DNA of 64,000 nucleotides from Kangsaoukella pontilimi (GCF_009830125.1 NZ_WUPT01000001.1:1736001-1800000), one strand, 5' to 3'. Positions 36,129 through 45,699 are shown, counted from the stretch's first letter. The notes: generated by a model not told the origin, from the sequence alone. Translations and numbers: made by a program.

Positions 36129-38093
36129 CTACGGTTCCCGGCGGCCGCTCTTGGCGAAGTCGATTCGATCCAGCAGAGCAGAGAAGGCAGATTTCTCTTC
36201 ACGTCTGATTCGCGCCCCGTTGGGTCCGGTGTCGTATTCCGCCCGATCCTCCTGCCCCGACCGCTCTGCCGCCGCCCGCGCTTCGGCCGCCTGGCCAAGC
36301 CGCCAGGTCAGACCTTCATCTACCAGGCCCTCGACATCCTCGATGGCTTCGGCGATCTCCCGTTCGGCGCCCCGACGCGCTGTCAGCTTTGCAAACTCTT
36401 CCGCCAAGGACATCCGCGCGACGTCTTCCGTCGCGTGCGGCTGCACCCCCGGCGCGATGCGCACATGGGCCGGCGCGTGGACCTTTTCAAGAGCGTGCGG
36501 CGGACAAAGCGTTTCGATTTCGAGAGACCCGTCGCCGGCAAGGTAGAGAAGCGCGCCCTGCACAGCGGCATGATCGGGATCGGTCGTGTCCAGCCGTTCC
36601 AGATCGGCCACGAACTCAGGCAAAAGCGACCTGTGCCGCAGCAGCGTGGCAAGGATCACCGCCTCGCGGAGCCGATCCTCGAAGGCGGCGCCCTCGGCGG
36701 CGAGCGCGCTTGCCTTGGTCTCGACCATCGGCGTTGCGGGTCCGGCGAAGCGTCCGCCACGCCCCATGGCGAAGGGCCGGCCCATCCCGCGCGCGCGACC
36801 CGGCCCACCCTGGTCGAAAAGCGCCCGGCGGAGGCGGTTCAGCTCGTCTCCATAATGGCGTCGGATCGACGGGTCCGCGATTTTCCTGACGGCCTCACGC
36901 AGCGACAGGTCCAGTGCCGCGCGCCTCTCGGGGCTGTCAAAGACGCGGCCCTCGGTCTCGCGCTGCCAGAGCAGCCGCACCATCGGCACCGCCCCCTCCA
37001 CCAGTTTCCGCATCGCGCCGGCGCCTTCGGCGCGGATCAGATCATCGGGGTCCAACCCCTCTGGCATCAGGCAGAAGCGAAGCGACTTGCCCGCCTCGAG
37101 CATCGGCAGCGCGATGTCTATCACTCTCAGCGCAGCCCTCAACCCGGCCTTGTCCCCGTCTAGCGCGATCACCGGCTCGTCATGCATCCGCCAGAGAAGC
37201 CGGACCTGATCCTCGGTCACCGCCGTACCAAGGGGCGCCACAGACGCCGCCAGCCCCGCCTCGGACAAGGCGATTACATCCATATAGCCCTCGGCAACGA
37301 TCAGCGGCTGGCCCTTCCCCGCCGCCTCGCGCGCCGGCCCGTGGTTATACAGGCTCCGCCCCTTGTCGAAGAGATCGGTTTCCGGTGAATTCAGGTATTT
37401 GGCGTTGTCGTTCGGGTCCATCGCCCGGCCACCGAAAGCGATGCACCGCCCCCGAACGTCGCGGATCGGGAACATGATCCGGTTCCGGAATGTGTCATAG
37501 GGCCGCTTGCCCTGGTTCGAGGGCTTGGCCAGTCCCGCGCCCAGGATCAATTCCTCGGCCACGCCCTTGCCCGTCAGATGGTCCCAAAGCCCCTGCCAGC
37601 CGTCCGGCGCGAAACCGATCTCCCACCGGTCGAGCGCCGCACCCGACAGCCCGCGCCCCGCCAGATACTCCCGCGCCGCCGCCGCGCCGCCGGTCTTCAG
37701 CTGCAGGCGAAAGAACTGAACCGCCTGCTCCATGACCTCGGCCAGCTTGGCGCGGTGGTCCGTCTTCTCCTGCGCCTTCGGGTCCCGCGCGGGCATCTGC
37801 ATCCCGGCCTCCCGGGCCAGGATCTCGACCGCCTCCATGAAGCCTACATTCTCGGTTTCCTGAACGAAGGAAAACAGGTCCCCCTTCGCATGGCAGCCGA
37901 AGCAGTAATAAAAGCCCTTTCGGTCATCTACATGAAAAGAAGCGGATTTTTCCTGATGGAATGGGCACGGCGCCCACATGTCGCCCTTGCCCTGGTTGGA
38001 CTTCCGCTGGTCCCACATGACCTTCCGCCCCACCACCTGCGCGAGCGAGGTGCGGCTGCGAAGCTCGTCCATGAAACCGGGTGGCAGACTCAT
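36129..38093 (-). CDS. dnaG: DNA primase
   Basis: A 654-residue replication primase. The N-terminal zinc finger has WAPCPFHQEKSASFHV and GFYYCFGCHAKGDLF (the CHC2 pattern). The RNA polymerase core includes RIMFPIRDVRGRCIAFGGR. The TOPRIM metal site is LIVAEGYMDVIAL followed by ALDGDKAG. The C-terminal helicase-binding part (from about 440) is poorly conserved as usual. The start MSLPPGFMDELRSRTSLAQ at 38093 matches the family, and an extension to 38219 crosses a repeat and is not coding. Confidence 0.96.
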   Translation of the reverse strand: MSLPPGFMDELRSRTSLAQVVGRKVMWDQRKSNQGKGDMWAPCPFHQEKSASFHVDDRKGFYYCFGCHAKGDLFSFVQETENVGFMEAVEILAREAGMQMPARDPKAQEKTDHRAKLAEVMEQAVQFFRLQLKTGGAAAAREYLAGRGLSGAALDRWEIGFAPDGWQGLWDHLTGKGVAEELILGAGLAKPSNQGKRPYDTFRNRIMFPIRDVRGRCIAFGGRAMDPNDNAKYLNSPETDLFDKGRSLYNHGPAREAAGKGQPLIVAEGYMDVIALSEAGLAASVAPLGTAVTEDQVRLLWRMHDEPVIALDGDKAGLRAALRVIDIALPMLEAGKSLRFCLMPEGLDPDDLIRAEGAGAMRKLVEGAVPMVRLLWQRETEGRVFDSPERRAALDLSLREAVRKIADPSIRRHYGDELNRLRRALFDQGGPGRARGMGRPFAMGRGGRFAGPATPMVETKASALAAEGAAFEDRLREAVILATLLRHRSLLPEFVADLERLDTTDPDHAAVQGALLYLAGDGSLEIETLCPPHALEKVHAPAHVRIAPGVQPHATEDVARMSLAEEFAKLTARRGAEREIAEAIEDVEGLVDEGLTWRLGQAAEARAAAERSGQEDRAEYDTGPNGARIRREEKSAFSALLDRIDFAKSGRREP

Positions 38094-38140
38094 GGTCTCA
38101 CTATCGGCGCCGCCTCGGTCCGAGTCCAGACGCGCGCGCC

Positions 38141-38199
38141 TCTTCTTCTTGGTGAAAATACTCCGAGGGGGTCCGGGGGAGCAGCGCTCCCCCGGCCGG
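38141..38199 (+). repeat. intergenic hairpin repeat, copy 3
   Basis: Reads TCTTCTTCTTGGTGAAAATA, CTCCGAGGGGGT and then the perfect hairpin CCGGGGGAGC-AGC-GCTCCCCCGG (38173-38195). The order of a CTTCTT-rich lead, AAATA-CTCC and a G-rich palindrome matches the two copies at 21726-21870. It fills most of the gap between dnaG and soxG and may terminate the sox operon. Confidence 0.65.
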
Positions 38200-38231
38200 T
38201 CGGCGCGGGCAAAGCCCACGACGAAATCCGG

Positions 38232-38759
38232 TCACAGCGTCGCCCGCCCCGCGACACCTTCCATCGCGCGCGTCAGGTCGTGAACCGCGCTATCCGCCAT
38301 CGACCTCGGCACAAGGCAAAGCCAAGCCGCATCGCCCTCCCGGATCAGTGTCGCCGTCATATGCCCAAGGAGGGTTCGCGCAGCGCCATCCACAGGAAAG
38401 ACGTGACCGCGAAGATCGACCGGCGTCAGCCGCGCCAGAACATCCCGCGCGCCATGGCCGGACAGCGCCAGGCAGGCAAAGCCGTCGCTCTGATCGGTCA
38501 TCGGAAGACCCGCCAGCGCAGAGGGCAGCGCGCCGATGGCGAGCACCTGCCCCGGTCCATGCCAGACCAGCCGCAATCCAGACGCTGTGGTCGACCTAAG
38601 CGCGGTCGGCAGGCCGCAACCGACCTCTTCCTCCAACGCACTGGCAAGCGCGCCGTCGTCCCGAACCGCAACCCAGGTGACGCGCCCCGGTTCTGCCAGC
38701 GCCAGCGTGACGCCACCGATCTCAAGTGGCAGCCGACTGGACACCGGCGATTGCGCCAT
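38232..38759 (-). CDS. soxG: sarcosine oxidase gamma subunit
   Basis: A 175-residue subunit from the ATG at 38759, four bases after the soxA stop. A GTG 12 bases upstream would overlap soxA. Family features are the start SPVSSRLPLEIGGVTLALAE, WHGPGQVLAIG and the C-terminal LTRAMEGVAGRA. It is the last gene of soxBDAG and part of the heterotetramer that oxidises sarcosine and passes the one-carbon unit to tetrahydrofolate. Confidence 0.88.
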   Translation of the reverse strand: MAQSPVSSRLPLEIGGVTLALAEPGRVTWVAVRDDGALASALEEEVGCGLPTALRSTTASGLRLVWHGPGQVLAIGALPSALAGLPMTDQSDGFACLALSGHGARDVLARLTPVDLRGHVFPVDGAARTLLGHMTATLIREGDAAWLCLVPRSMADSAVHDLTRAMEGVAGRATL

Positions 38760-38763
38760 CAGT

Positions 38764-41676
38764 TCAACCACGCATCCGGCCTCCCTCTGGGTCGAACGGA
38801 CCGGGCGCGACAACATCCACCTTCGCCTCGATCCGCCGCAGCCGATCCTTGAGGATCAAACGCTCACCGTACCGTTCCGGCCCATTCCTCAGAAAGCCGA
38901 GGCCGATGAAGCCACCGAGCGTGGGCGAGAACCCGGCCGAGGTGACATAGCCCTCAGAGCCCGTCTCGCCGAAAAGATGCGCCCCCGCCACGATCCGATC
39001 CTCCGGCTCAACTGCTCTGAGCCCTACAAGCCGCTCGCGGGTCGCATCCAGAAGCCCCGGTCGCGCCGCCGCGCCCTTGCCAATGAAATCCTTCTTCGCC
39101 GACAGCATTCCCTGTAGCCCGATGTCGAAGGCGGTCACGCGGCCATGCATCTCGGCATGGGTCAGAAATCCCTTCTCCAGCCTGAGGACATTCATCGCCT
39201 CCATGCCGTAGGCACCACCGCCCATATCCTCGGCCCGCGCCACCAGAGCCTCGAACAGCGCCCCGCCATAGCGCGCCGGCACCGCGATCTCGTAGCCAAG
39301 CTCGCCCGAGAACGAGATTCGGAAAAGCCGTCCCGGAACGCCGCCCACAGAGACATCGCCACAGGACATGAAGGGCCAACCGTCCCACGAGACAGGCCTG
39401 TCCAGCACGCGGTCCAGCAGGTCCCGCGCGCGCGGTCCCGCCACTGCGAATTGCGCCCAGGCATCGGTGACGGACGAGAACGCGACGTCGAGGTCCGGCA
39501 GATAGGCCTGCTGCACGAATTCCATATGCGCCATGACCTGTGCCGCTGCGGCTGTCGTGGTCGAGACAAGGAAATGCGCGTCCCCCAGTCGCGCCGCCGT
39601 GCCGTCGTCCATGACATGGCCGTCCTCGCGGAGCATCAACCCGTAACGGACACGTCCCGGTGCCAACCCGGACATTCCATTCGCATAGACGAAATCCAGA
39701 AACCTCCCGGCGTCTGGCCCCTGCACGTCGATCTTGCCAAGGGTCGAGACGTCGGCCACGCCTGCCGCGTGGCGCACATGCCCGACCTCGCGGTCACAGC
39801 TTTCGCGCCAGTCTCGCTCGCCATCCCGCGGAAAATAGGAGGGGCGCATCCACAGCCCCGCCTCGATCATCGGCGCGCCCCGCGCGACGCAGGCGGCATG
39901 GGTCGGGCTCAGACGACGGGGCGCGAAGCCCTCGCCCCGGGCGCCCGCGCCCATCGCCCCGATCGGAACCGGAACATAGGGCGGGCGGAAGGTGGTCGTA
40001 CCGGTGGCGGCGATGCCGCGCCCGGTCGCATCGGCCAGAACGGCGAGCGCCTGCACGTTCGACCCCTTGCCCTGATCGGTCGCCATGCCCTGGGTCGTGT
40101 AGCGCTTCATATGCTCGACCGAGGTCATGTTCTCCTGCGCCGCCTGCCGGACGTCCTTGGTCGTCACATCGTTCTGAAGGTCCAGCCAGGCCCGGCCCGG
40201 CGCTTTCACCGTCCAGAGAGGTGTGATGTCGTAGGGCGCATCTTCCGCTTCCGGCAGATCGGGGCGGCCGCGAAGGGAATACCCGAGTTCCTCAAGCGCC
40301 TCACCCGCAGCCCTGACACCGTCCGCCAGACACGCGGCCGTGGAAAATCGCCCCGCCGCAGCACCTGCCGCGATCAGGCCCGGCACAGCGCCCGGCGCGG
40401 GAACGAAGGCTGCGATGGCCTCGTCCCAGACCGGACGCCCATTCATGTGGCAGGTCAGGTGTACCGCCGGGTTCCAGCCGCCCGCCACCAGCAGCGCATC
40501 CGCACGGAGCTGCGCGGTGCCGCCCGAATGGTCGAGCTTGATACCGCTCAGACCGCGCCGCCCCCTCGTGGCGACGACACGGGCATCCTGAAAGACCGGC
40601 CAGTCACCTTTGCCTGATTCTCCCGGACGTGTATCCGCGACAAAGGCAATCTCTACACCCGCCGCCGAAAGGTCCTTCGCCGTTCGGTAAATATCTGAGT
40701 TATTGCCGAAAATCGCGACCCGCTTGCCAGGTGTGACACCCCAGCGGTGAAGATAGCTCCGCGCTGCCCCCGCCATCAGGATGCCGGGCCGGTCGTTGGA
40801 CGGAAAGGCAATCGAACGCTCGAGGGCGCCTGCCGCCAGTACCGCCCGCCGCGCGGCGATCCGCCAGAAACACTCCGGCGGGGCCGCACCCGGCGCCGCG
40901 TGAAGCGCCACACGCTCGAGCGCCCCGAAGGTGCCGCCATCATAGGCGCCGGTCACGGTGGTGCGGGACAATATCCGAACGTTGGGCATCGCGGCCAGTT
41001 CCGCCGCAGCACGCGCCGCCCACTCCGCGCCGGGTTCGTCCCCCACCTCGATCCGCTCGGACAGGAGACGCCCGCCCGGCCGCGTGTTCTCGTCGGCAAG
41101 GATCACGTCGGCACCGGCCCGCGCAGCCGTCAGCGCCGCCATCAGCCCGGTCGGTCCGGCGCCGATCACCAGCAGGTCGCAATGGGCAAAGGCCCTCTCG
41201 GACCGGTCCGCAGCGCTGTCGCCGGACAAGGCACCAAGCCCCGCAGCCCGCCGGATCGCAGGCTCATAGACCTTCTCCCAGAAGCTCCTCGGCCACATGA
41301 AGGTCTTGTAGTAGAACCCCGCGCCCAGAAAGGGCGACACCAGATCGTTGACCGCCATGGCATCGATGGAAAGCGAGGGCCAGCGGTTCTGGGACTGCAC
41401 CTCCAGCCCCGGCCAGATCTCCTGCATCGTCGCCCGCGTATTGGGGCGCTGCTCGGCCCCCTGCCCGGTGGTGACGAGCGCGTTCGGTTCGTCCGACCCG
41501 GCGGTGACGAGCCCCCGTGGTCGGTGGTACTTGAACGACCGCCCGACCAGCCGCACCCCAGCCGCCATCAGCGCCGAGGCGACGGTGTCACCCTGAAACC
41601 CCTCGATGACGCGGCCATCGAACGTGAAGCGAATGGGCGTGCGCCGGTCGATCTCATGTCCGCCCCGGACTCTCAT
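38764..41676 (-). CDS. soxA: sarcosine oxidase alpha subunit
   Basis: A 970-residue flavoprotein subunit. A ferredoxin-like N-terminal domain (FTFDGRVIEGFQGDTVASAL) is followed by an NAD-binding dinucleotide domain (LVIGAGPTGLMAALTAARAG, ENTRPGG, GVTPGKRVAIFGNNSDIY). The C-terminal third is a glycine-cleavage T-protein-type folate domain (HVRHAAGVADVSTLGKIDV to LNVLRLEKGFL). Start at 41676 with an overlap on the soxD stop. The length matches characterised alpha subunits (about 965-1000). Confidence 0.95.
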   Translation of the reverse strand: MRVRGGHEIDRRTPIRFTFDGRVIEGFQGDTVASALMAAGVRLVGRSFKYHRPRGLVTAGSDEPNALVTTGQGAEQRPNTRATMQEIWPGLEVQSQNRWPSLSIDAMAVNDLVSPFLGAGFYYKTFMWPRSFWEKVYEPAIRRAAGLGALSGDSAADRSERAFAHCDLLVIGAGPTGLMAALTAARAGADVILADENTRPGGRLLSERIEVGDEPGAEWAARAAAELAAMPNVRILSRTTVTGAYDGGTFGALERVALHAAPGAAPPECFWRIAARRAVLAAGALERSIAFPSNDRPGILMAGAARSYLHRWGVTPGKRVAIFGNNSDIYRTAKDLSAAGVEIAFVADTRPGESGKGDWPVFQDARVVATRGRRGLSGIKLDHSGGTAQLRADALLVAGGWNPAVHLTCHMNGRPVWDEAIAAFVPAPGAVPGLIAAGAAAGRFSTAACLADGVRAAGEALEELGYSLRGRPDLPEAEDAPYDITPLWTVKAPGRAWLDLQNDVTTKDVRQAAQENMTSVEHMKRYTTQGMATDQGKGSNVQALAVLADATGRGIAATGTTTFRPPYVPVPIGAMGAGARGEGFAPRRLSPTHAACVARGAPMIEAGLWMRPSYFPRDGERDWRESCDREVGHVRHAAGVADVSTLGKIDVQGPDAGRFLDFVYANGMSGLAPGRVRYGLMLREDGHVMDDGTAARLGDAHFLVSTTTAAAAQVMAHMEFVQQAYLPDLDVAFSSVTDAWAQFAVAGPRARDLLDRVLDRPVSWDGWPFMSCGDVSVGGVPGRLFRISFSGELGYEIAVPARYGGALFEALVARAEDMGGGAYGMEAMNVLRLEKGFLTHAEMHGRVTAFDIGLQGMLSAKKDFIGKGAAARPGLLDATRERLVGLRAVEPEDRIVAGAHLFGETGSEGYVTSAGFSPTLGGFIGLGFLRNGPERYGERLILKDRLRRIEAKVDVVAPGPFDPEGGRMRG

Positions 41677-41933
41677 GCCTCGCCGCCCCGAACCGCGCGG
41701 GTGGCGCGCACCTGATGGGTCGTGGTGCTGCGCTCCGCCACCAGCCACGCGCCGCAGGGGTCATGCCGCCAGAGATCTTGGGTGGCGCCCGCGGGATTGT
41801 CGCGATTGTGCAGGAAATCGTCCCATTCTTCCGCGCTGGCCCCTTCGGAAGGTCGGGAAAGTGCAAGAGCGTGACCGCGATAGGTGAACTCTCTCAGGTC
41901 CCTTTCGCCGCAATGGGGACATTCAATCCGCAT
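41673..41933 (-). CDS. soxD: sarcosine oxidase delta subunit
   Basis: An 86-residue zinc-binding subunit starting MRIECPHCGERDLREFTYRG. Further ligand candidates lie in WRHDPCGAWLVAERST near the middle. It overlaps soxA by four bases and follows soxB after about 57 bases. Its small size and the cysteine positions match the family. Confidence 0.92.
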   Translation of the reverse strand: MRIECPHCGERDLREFTYRGHALALSRPSEGASAEEWDDFLHNRDNPAGATQDLWRHDPCGAWLVAERSTTTHQVRATRAVRGGEA

Positions 41934-41990
41934 GAGCGCCCTCCGAACCGGCGATGAAAGAGCGATCCTGATACACCTGCGCCAGCCCCC

Positions 41991-43244
41991 TCAATGCAGG
42001 TTGTGCTGAGAGCCGGTACCCTCTTCATCCATCAGCCCGGAACCCGTCCGGAACCGGTCGAGACGATAGCGCGCGGCGGTCTCATGCGGACGGTCCTGGG
42101 CCAGAAGATGCGCAAAGGCAAAACCCGAACCCGGCACGGCCTTGAACCCGCCATAGCACCAGCCGCAGTTCAGATAGAGCCCTTCGACCGGCGTCCGGTC
42201 GATGATGGGCGAGCCGTCTGGCGACATGTCCATGATACCACCCCAGGAGCGCAGAACCCGCGCCTGCCCGATCATCGGCATCAGGCTCATCCCCGCCTCC
42301 ATCACGTGCTCCGCCATGGGCAGGTTCCCCCGCGCCGCATAAGAGGCGTAGAAATCCAGATCACCACCGAAGACCAGACCGCCCTTGTCCGACTGGCTGA
42401 TATAGAAATGCCCCATGCCGAAGGTCACCACGTGGTCGAGACAGGGCTTCAGACCTTCGGTCACGAAGGCCTGCAGGACGTGGCTTTCGATGGGCAGGCG
42501 AAGCCCCGCCATCGCCGCCACCTGGCTCGACCGCCCGGCGACGACGATGCCAACCTTGCCCGCCCGGATCGCGCCCCGCGTGGTCTGGACGCCGCGCACG
42601 AGGCCGCCTTCGATGTCGATGCCAGTCACTTCGCAATTCTGGATGAGGTCGACGCCGCGCATGTCGGCGCCGCGGGCAAAGCCCCAGGCCACGGCATCGT
42701 GCCGCGCGGTACCGCCTCTTGGATGGAAAAGCCCGCCATAGACCGGAAAACGGTGGTTATCGAAATCGAGAAACGGCACCTTCTCGCGAACACCCTCACG
42801 GTCCAGCAGAATGGCGTCATCCCCCTGATTTATCATCGCATTCCCGCGCCGGACCGCCGCATCCCGCTGCCCGTCCGAATGAAAAAGGTTCAGGACACCC
42901 CGCTGCGAATGCATGACGTTGAAATTGAGCGCGCCCTCTAGCCCTTCCCAGAGCTTCAGCGAGTGGCTGTAGAACTCCGAATTGCCCGGCAGCAGGTAAT
43001 TGGCCCTGACGATGGTCGTATTCCGGCCCACATTGCCGCCGCCCAGATAGCCCTTCTCGAGAACCGCGATATTCGTCAGACCGTGTTCGCTTGCCAGATA
43101 ATACGCCGTCGCAAGGCCGTGCCCCCCGCCGCCGATGATAACGATGTCATAGGCCGGTTTCGGTTCGGGATCGCGCCAGAGGGGCTGCCAGCCGCTGTTC
43201 CGGCGCAACCCCTCGCGAAATACGCGAAACCCAGAATAGCGCAT
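41991..43244 (-). CDS. soxB: sarcosine oxidase beta subunit
   Basis: A 417-residue FAD/FMN subunit that carries the amine-oxidation site. The start MRYSGFRVFREGLRRNSGW at 43244 has GGAGGGACG upstream. The FAD motif is IVIIGGGGHGLATAYYLA, then VLEKGYLGGGNVGRNTTIVR. FHPRGGTARHDAVAWGFARG and the C-terminal YLNCGWCYGGFKAVPGSG are typical. It is the first gene of the soxBDAG operon. Confidence 0.95.
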   Translation of the reverse strand: MRYSGFRVFREGLRRNSGWQPLWRDPEPKPAYDIVIIGGGGHGLATAYYLASEHGLTNIAVLEKGYLGGGNVGRNTTIVRANYLLPGNSEFYSHSLKLWEGLEGALNFNVMHSQRGVLNLFHSDGQRDAAVRRGNAMINQGDDAILLDREGVREKVPFLDFDNHRFPVYGGLFHPRGGTARHDAVAWGFARGADMRGVDLIQNCEVTGIDIEGGLVRGVQTTRGAIRAGKVGIVVAGRSSQVAAMAGLRLPIESHVLQAFVTEGLKPCLDHVVTFGMGHFYISQSDKGGLVFGGDLDFYASYAARGNLPMAEHVMEAGMSLMPMIGQARVLRSWGGIMDMSPDGSPIIDRTPVEGLYLNCGWCYGGFKAVPGSGFAFAHLLAQDRPHETAARYRLDRFRTGSGLMDEEGTGSQHNLH

Positions 43245-43340
43245 CGTCCCTCCTCTGCCTGAGGAGATCGAAACAACTCGGCGGGCGCTTGGCAATCGCC
43301 TAATACGACGACCCGTGACGCAAACGGACCTCGCACCATG

Positions 43341-43364
43341 GAAAAGGGCGCCCGAAAGCGCCCC
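43341..43364 (-). terminator. terminator of the tadE/tadG operon
   Basis: On the minus strand GGGCGC-TTTCGG-GCGCCC is followed by TTTTCC. It sits 25 bases after the tadG-like stop and before the divergent-side soxB promoter. Confidence 0.75.
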
Positions 43365-43388
43365 TGACCGGTTGCAAACTCTCCGGCG

Positions 43389-44852
43389 TCAGCCGCGCAG
43401 ACGGGGGCGTCCCATCACGGTGAAGAAGTGGCCGTTGCCCACGGTGCATCCGGCGAATGTCGCCAGCGACGTGCCATCGATCTCACCGCCCGCAATCACC
43501 GAGGCGCTGCCGAAGCCCAGCCCCTGTGCCGCGAAGTTCACGTTGCCGGCTGCGATGATCTGGCCGCCGAACATGCTGATCTTGGCCGCCGACTTCATGC
43601 CGCCCCGCGTGACCAAAGTGGCAGAGCCGTTCGTGGCGCAGCCGGAGGCCGTACCGATGGTCAGTCCCTGGGGCGAGCCGATGGAGCTGTCCATGTCCGT
43701 GCTTTCGGTGATGAAAGTGGCGTTCGACAGGACCACGCCATTGGCGAAGGCGAAGTCGCAATCGGTGATGACGACGACGTCCTCAAAGGTCTCGGCCGCG
43801 ACCGACAGGGTGTTGCCGCTGGTGCAACTCACCTGGTGGATGCGGCCCTTCGTCAGGTCGGCCATCGACAGCTCTTTCTTGCCGGAGCCGTTGGTGTTGG
43901 TGGTGTCCGTCGTATCCACAGCAACCTCCACCACGGTCTCGACCCCATCGGTCACCGTGCCGGTGATCGAGCCGCCGCCCGAGCCACCCGCACCCGATCC
44001 CGGCGTGACATCCAGAACCGTGAGGTTGGTGATATAGCTCCGCGCGTAGTCCACATGCCCCGACTTGATGCCCGCGATGATCTCGTCGATCAGCTTTTCG
44101 ACATTCAGATTGTAAGGGCCCCGCTCCATCCGCGCCGCGTCAAGATTGGTGTTCTTCGTGTAGTCGTTGTCCGGGATGATCAGGTTCGAAAAGGTCGGCA
44201 TCGAGACGCGAACGCCATTGTCGTAGTCGAAGAAGTTGTTCTGATTCATCTCGACCTGCGTGTCGGAGTGGACGCAGAAGCCGTTCATGAATTTGTTGTT
44301 CGACTGCATGTCCACGCGGCCATTCGCGTAAAAGCCGTCGGTCGTGCAGGGCAGCACTTCGCGGGTGAAGACCGAGGTCGTCCGCACATCCCAGTCCCAG
44401 AAGCCGATGAACTGCAACAGGAAGCTCGACACCGGGTTGGCCTTTTCGCCGAGGCGGCTGGTTTCGACCCAAACCGCGTTGGGCTTCGTGTCATCGACGG
44501 TGAAGGACTTGGAGACCTGATCGTAGGTGCCGAAATGGATATCCGACGTCTCCAGGATCGTGCCGAAGCGACTCTGCTCCATGTTGGCGGCGGCCACCTT
44601 GACGGCGGTATCCTTGGCCAGGTCCGGGTCGCCGGTCTCGGTCCGGGTGTAGAGCGCCGCATGACCGGCGACGTCAGCAGCCACCTGAAGCTGCGTCCGC
44701 GCCGAGATCAGGCTCGACATGTCGATGGCAAGGCCCGCGAAGATGGCGAGCGCGACGGTGAAGAACAGGTTCAGCACGGAAATCGCGCCGGTCTCGTCCC
44801 GCGCCCCGTCGAGGGTGCGCTTGAGATAATCATTCATGGGCAACCGGGTCAT
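43389..44852 (-). CDS. TadG-like minor pilin-associated protein
   Basis: A 487-residue protein with one N-terminal membrane segment (AISVLNLFFTVALAIFAGLAID) and the TadG signature of a short cytoplasmic tail ending DETGAISV. The remainder is periplasmic. It has a helical section RTQLQVAADVAGHAALYTR, a Gly/Ser-rich linker (SGAGGSGGGS) and a C-terminal half rich in small residues. A pattern of short polar repeats (IGSPQGLTIGTASG, VTRGGMKSAAKISMFGGQII) suggests a beta-helix-like fold. It is one base after the second TadE gene. Other Flp-pilus genes are not in the window. Confidence 0.75.
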   Translation of the reverse strand: MTRLPMNDYLKRTLDGARDETGAISVLNLFFTVALAIFAGLAIDMSSLISARTQLQVAADVAGHAALYTRTETGDPDLAKDTAVKVAAANMEQSRFGTILETSDIHFGTYDQVSKSFTVDDTKPNAVWVETSRLGEKANPVSSFLLQFIGFWDWDVRTTSVFTREVLPCTTDGFYANGRVDMQSNNKFMNGFCVHSDTQVEMNQNNFFDYDNGVRVSMPTFSNLIIPDNDYTKNTNLDAARMERGPYNLNVEKLIDEIIAGIKSGHVDYARSYITNLTVLDVTPGSGAGGSGGGSITGTVTDGVETVVEVAVDTTDTTNTNGSGKKELSMADLTKGRIHQVSCTSGNTLSVAAETFEDVVVITDCDFAFANGVVLSNATFITESTDMDSSIGSPQGLTIGTASGCATNGSATLVTRGGMKSAAKISMFGGQIIAAGNVNFAAQGLGFGSASVIAGGEIDGTSLATFAGCTVGNGHFFTVMGRPRLRG

Positions 44853-44853
44853 A

Positions 44854-45276
44854 TCAAATCTCCCGCATCTGCTGGGTTGTGATGGTCACGTCGAAACCCG
44901 ACATGGCCGAGAAAATGCCAAACCCACCCGAAAGATCGCTAGCCGGTACAGTGACCGACGCCGTGGCCATGCCATCGGCCATGAAGAAATAGACCGAAAC
45001 GTCGTCGCTGATGCTTGCCAGAGCCTTGACGATGCGTGCCTTGATTTCGGTCTCGGACGTGATGTCGCCGATAGAATAGGAGCGAAGGACATCCTGAGTG
45101 ACGTCAAGCGCCGCGGCCTGCCCGTTGAAGAGCAGCGCGATTTCACCGATCCCGATCATGAAGAGGATCCAGAACGGCAGCCAGATCGCGGCTTCGACGG
45201 TGACCCCGCCGTCTTCGCTTTTCCGGAAACGGCGATTGAGGCGCGCGGCGGAGGAAAGGAATTTGCTGACAGACAT
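44854..45276 (-). CDS. TadE-like minor pseudopilin (2)
   Basis: A 140-residue protein with the TadE layout: a basic cytoplasmic tail (RLNRRFRKSEDGGVTVEAAI), one membrane segment (WLPFWILFMIGIGEIALLF) and a short periplasmic part. The Glu of VEAAIW is the residue TadE proteins share with pilins near the cleavage site. A GAGG ribosome binding site is upstream. It is flanked by a second TadE-like gene and the TadG-like gene. Confidence 0.82.
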   Translation of the reverse strand: MSVSKFLSSAARLNRRFRKSEDGGVTVEAAIWLPFWILFMIGIGEIALLFNGQAAALDVTQDVLRSYSIGDITSETEIKARIVKALASISDDVSVYFFMADGMATASVTVPASDLSGGFGIFSAMSGFDVTITTQQMREI

Positions 45277-45285
45277 GGGGGAACC

Positions 45286-45699
45286 TCAGCTTTCAACCAG
45301 ATGCATGGACGAAACGGTGATGTCGAATTCCAAGAGCTTCCCGACAAAGCCGATGATCGCGACATCCGTGACCGGCATCGTGACGGTCGTCGCCACAGCG
45401 CCCGAACCCAGCGTCGTCTCGACACTGGCGTTCTTCGAAAAGGGTGCCAGACGTGCCTTTACGTTATTCTCAACAGCGTCGGCGTCTTCGAGGATCTGAA
45501 ACGACGCAAGGCGGTTCGCGTCCTGCACGATGCGGGTGACCTTGGCCTGGCTGTGGAACATCATCGAAACATCCGCGATCAATGCAAAAAACAGCATGTA
45601 AATCGGCATCCAGAGCACGGACTCGACCGTGATGGCACCGCGTTCATCAGAACGGAATCGCGCTAGAGTTGCCCAAATGGGCCCGTGGGGGACGTGCAT
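45286..45699 (-). CDS. TadE-like minor pseudopilin (1)
   Basis: A 137-residue protein, first of the three-gene set. Cytoplasmic tail FRSDERGAITVESVL, membrane segment WMPIYMLFFALIADVSMMF and a periplasmic domain ending VSSMHLVES. It resembles its neighbour in plan and probably arose by duplication. The 213 bases upstream, shared with the 3' end of glutamate dehydrogenase, are AT-rich and should hold the operon promoter. Confidence 0.8.
   Translation of the reverse strand: MHVPHGPIWATLARFRSDERGAITVESVLWMPIYMLFFALIADVSMMFHSQAKVTRIVQDANRLASFQILEDADAVENNVKARLAPFSKNASVETTLGSGAVATTVTMPVTDVAIIGFVGKLLEFDITVSSMHLVES

Noticed and set aside
33991-36546. An 851-codon open frame on the plus strand opposite rpoD
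   Set aside because: It is the antisense shadow of a well-supported high-GC gene and shows no domain.
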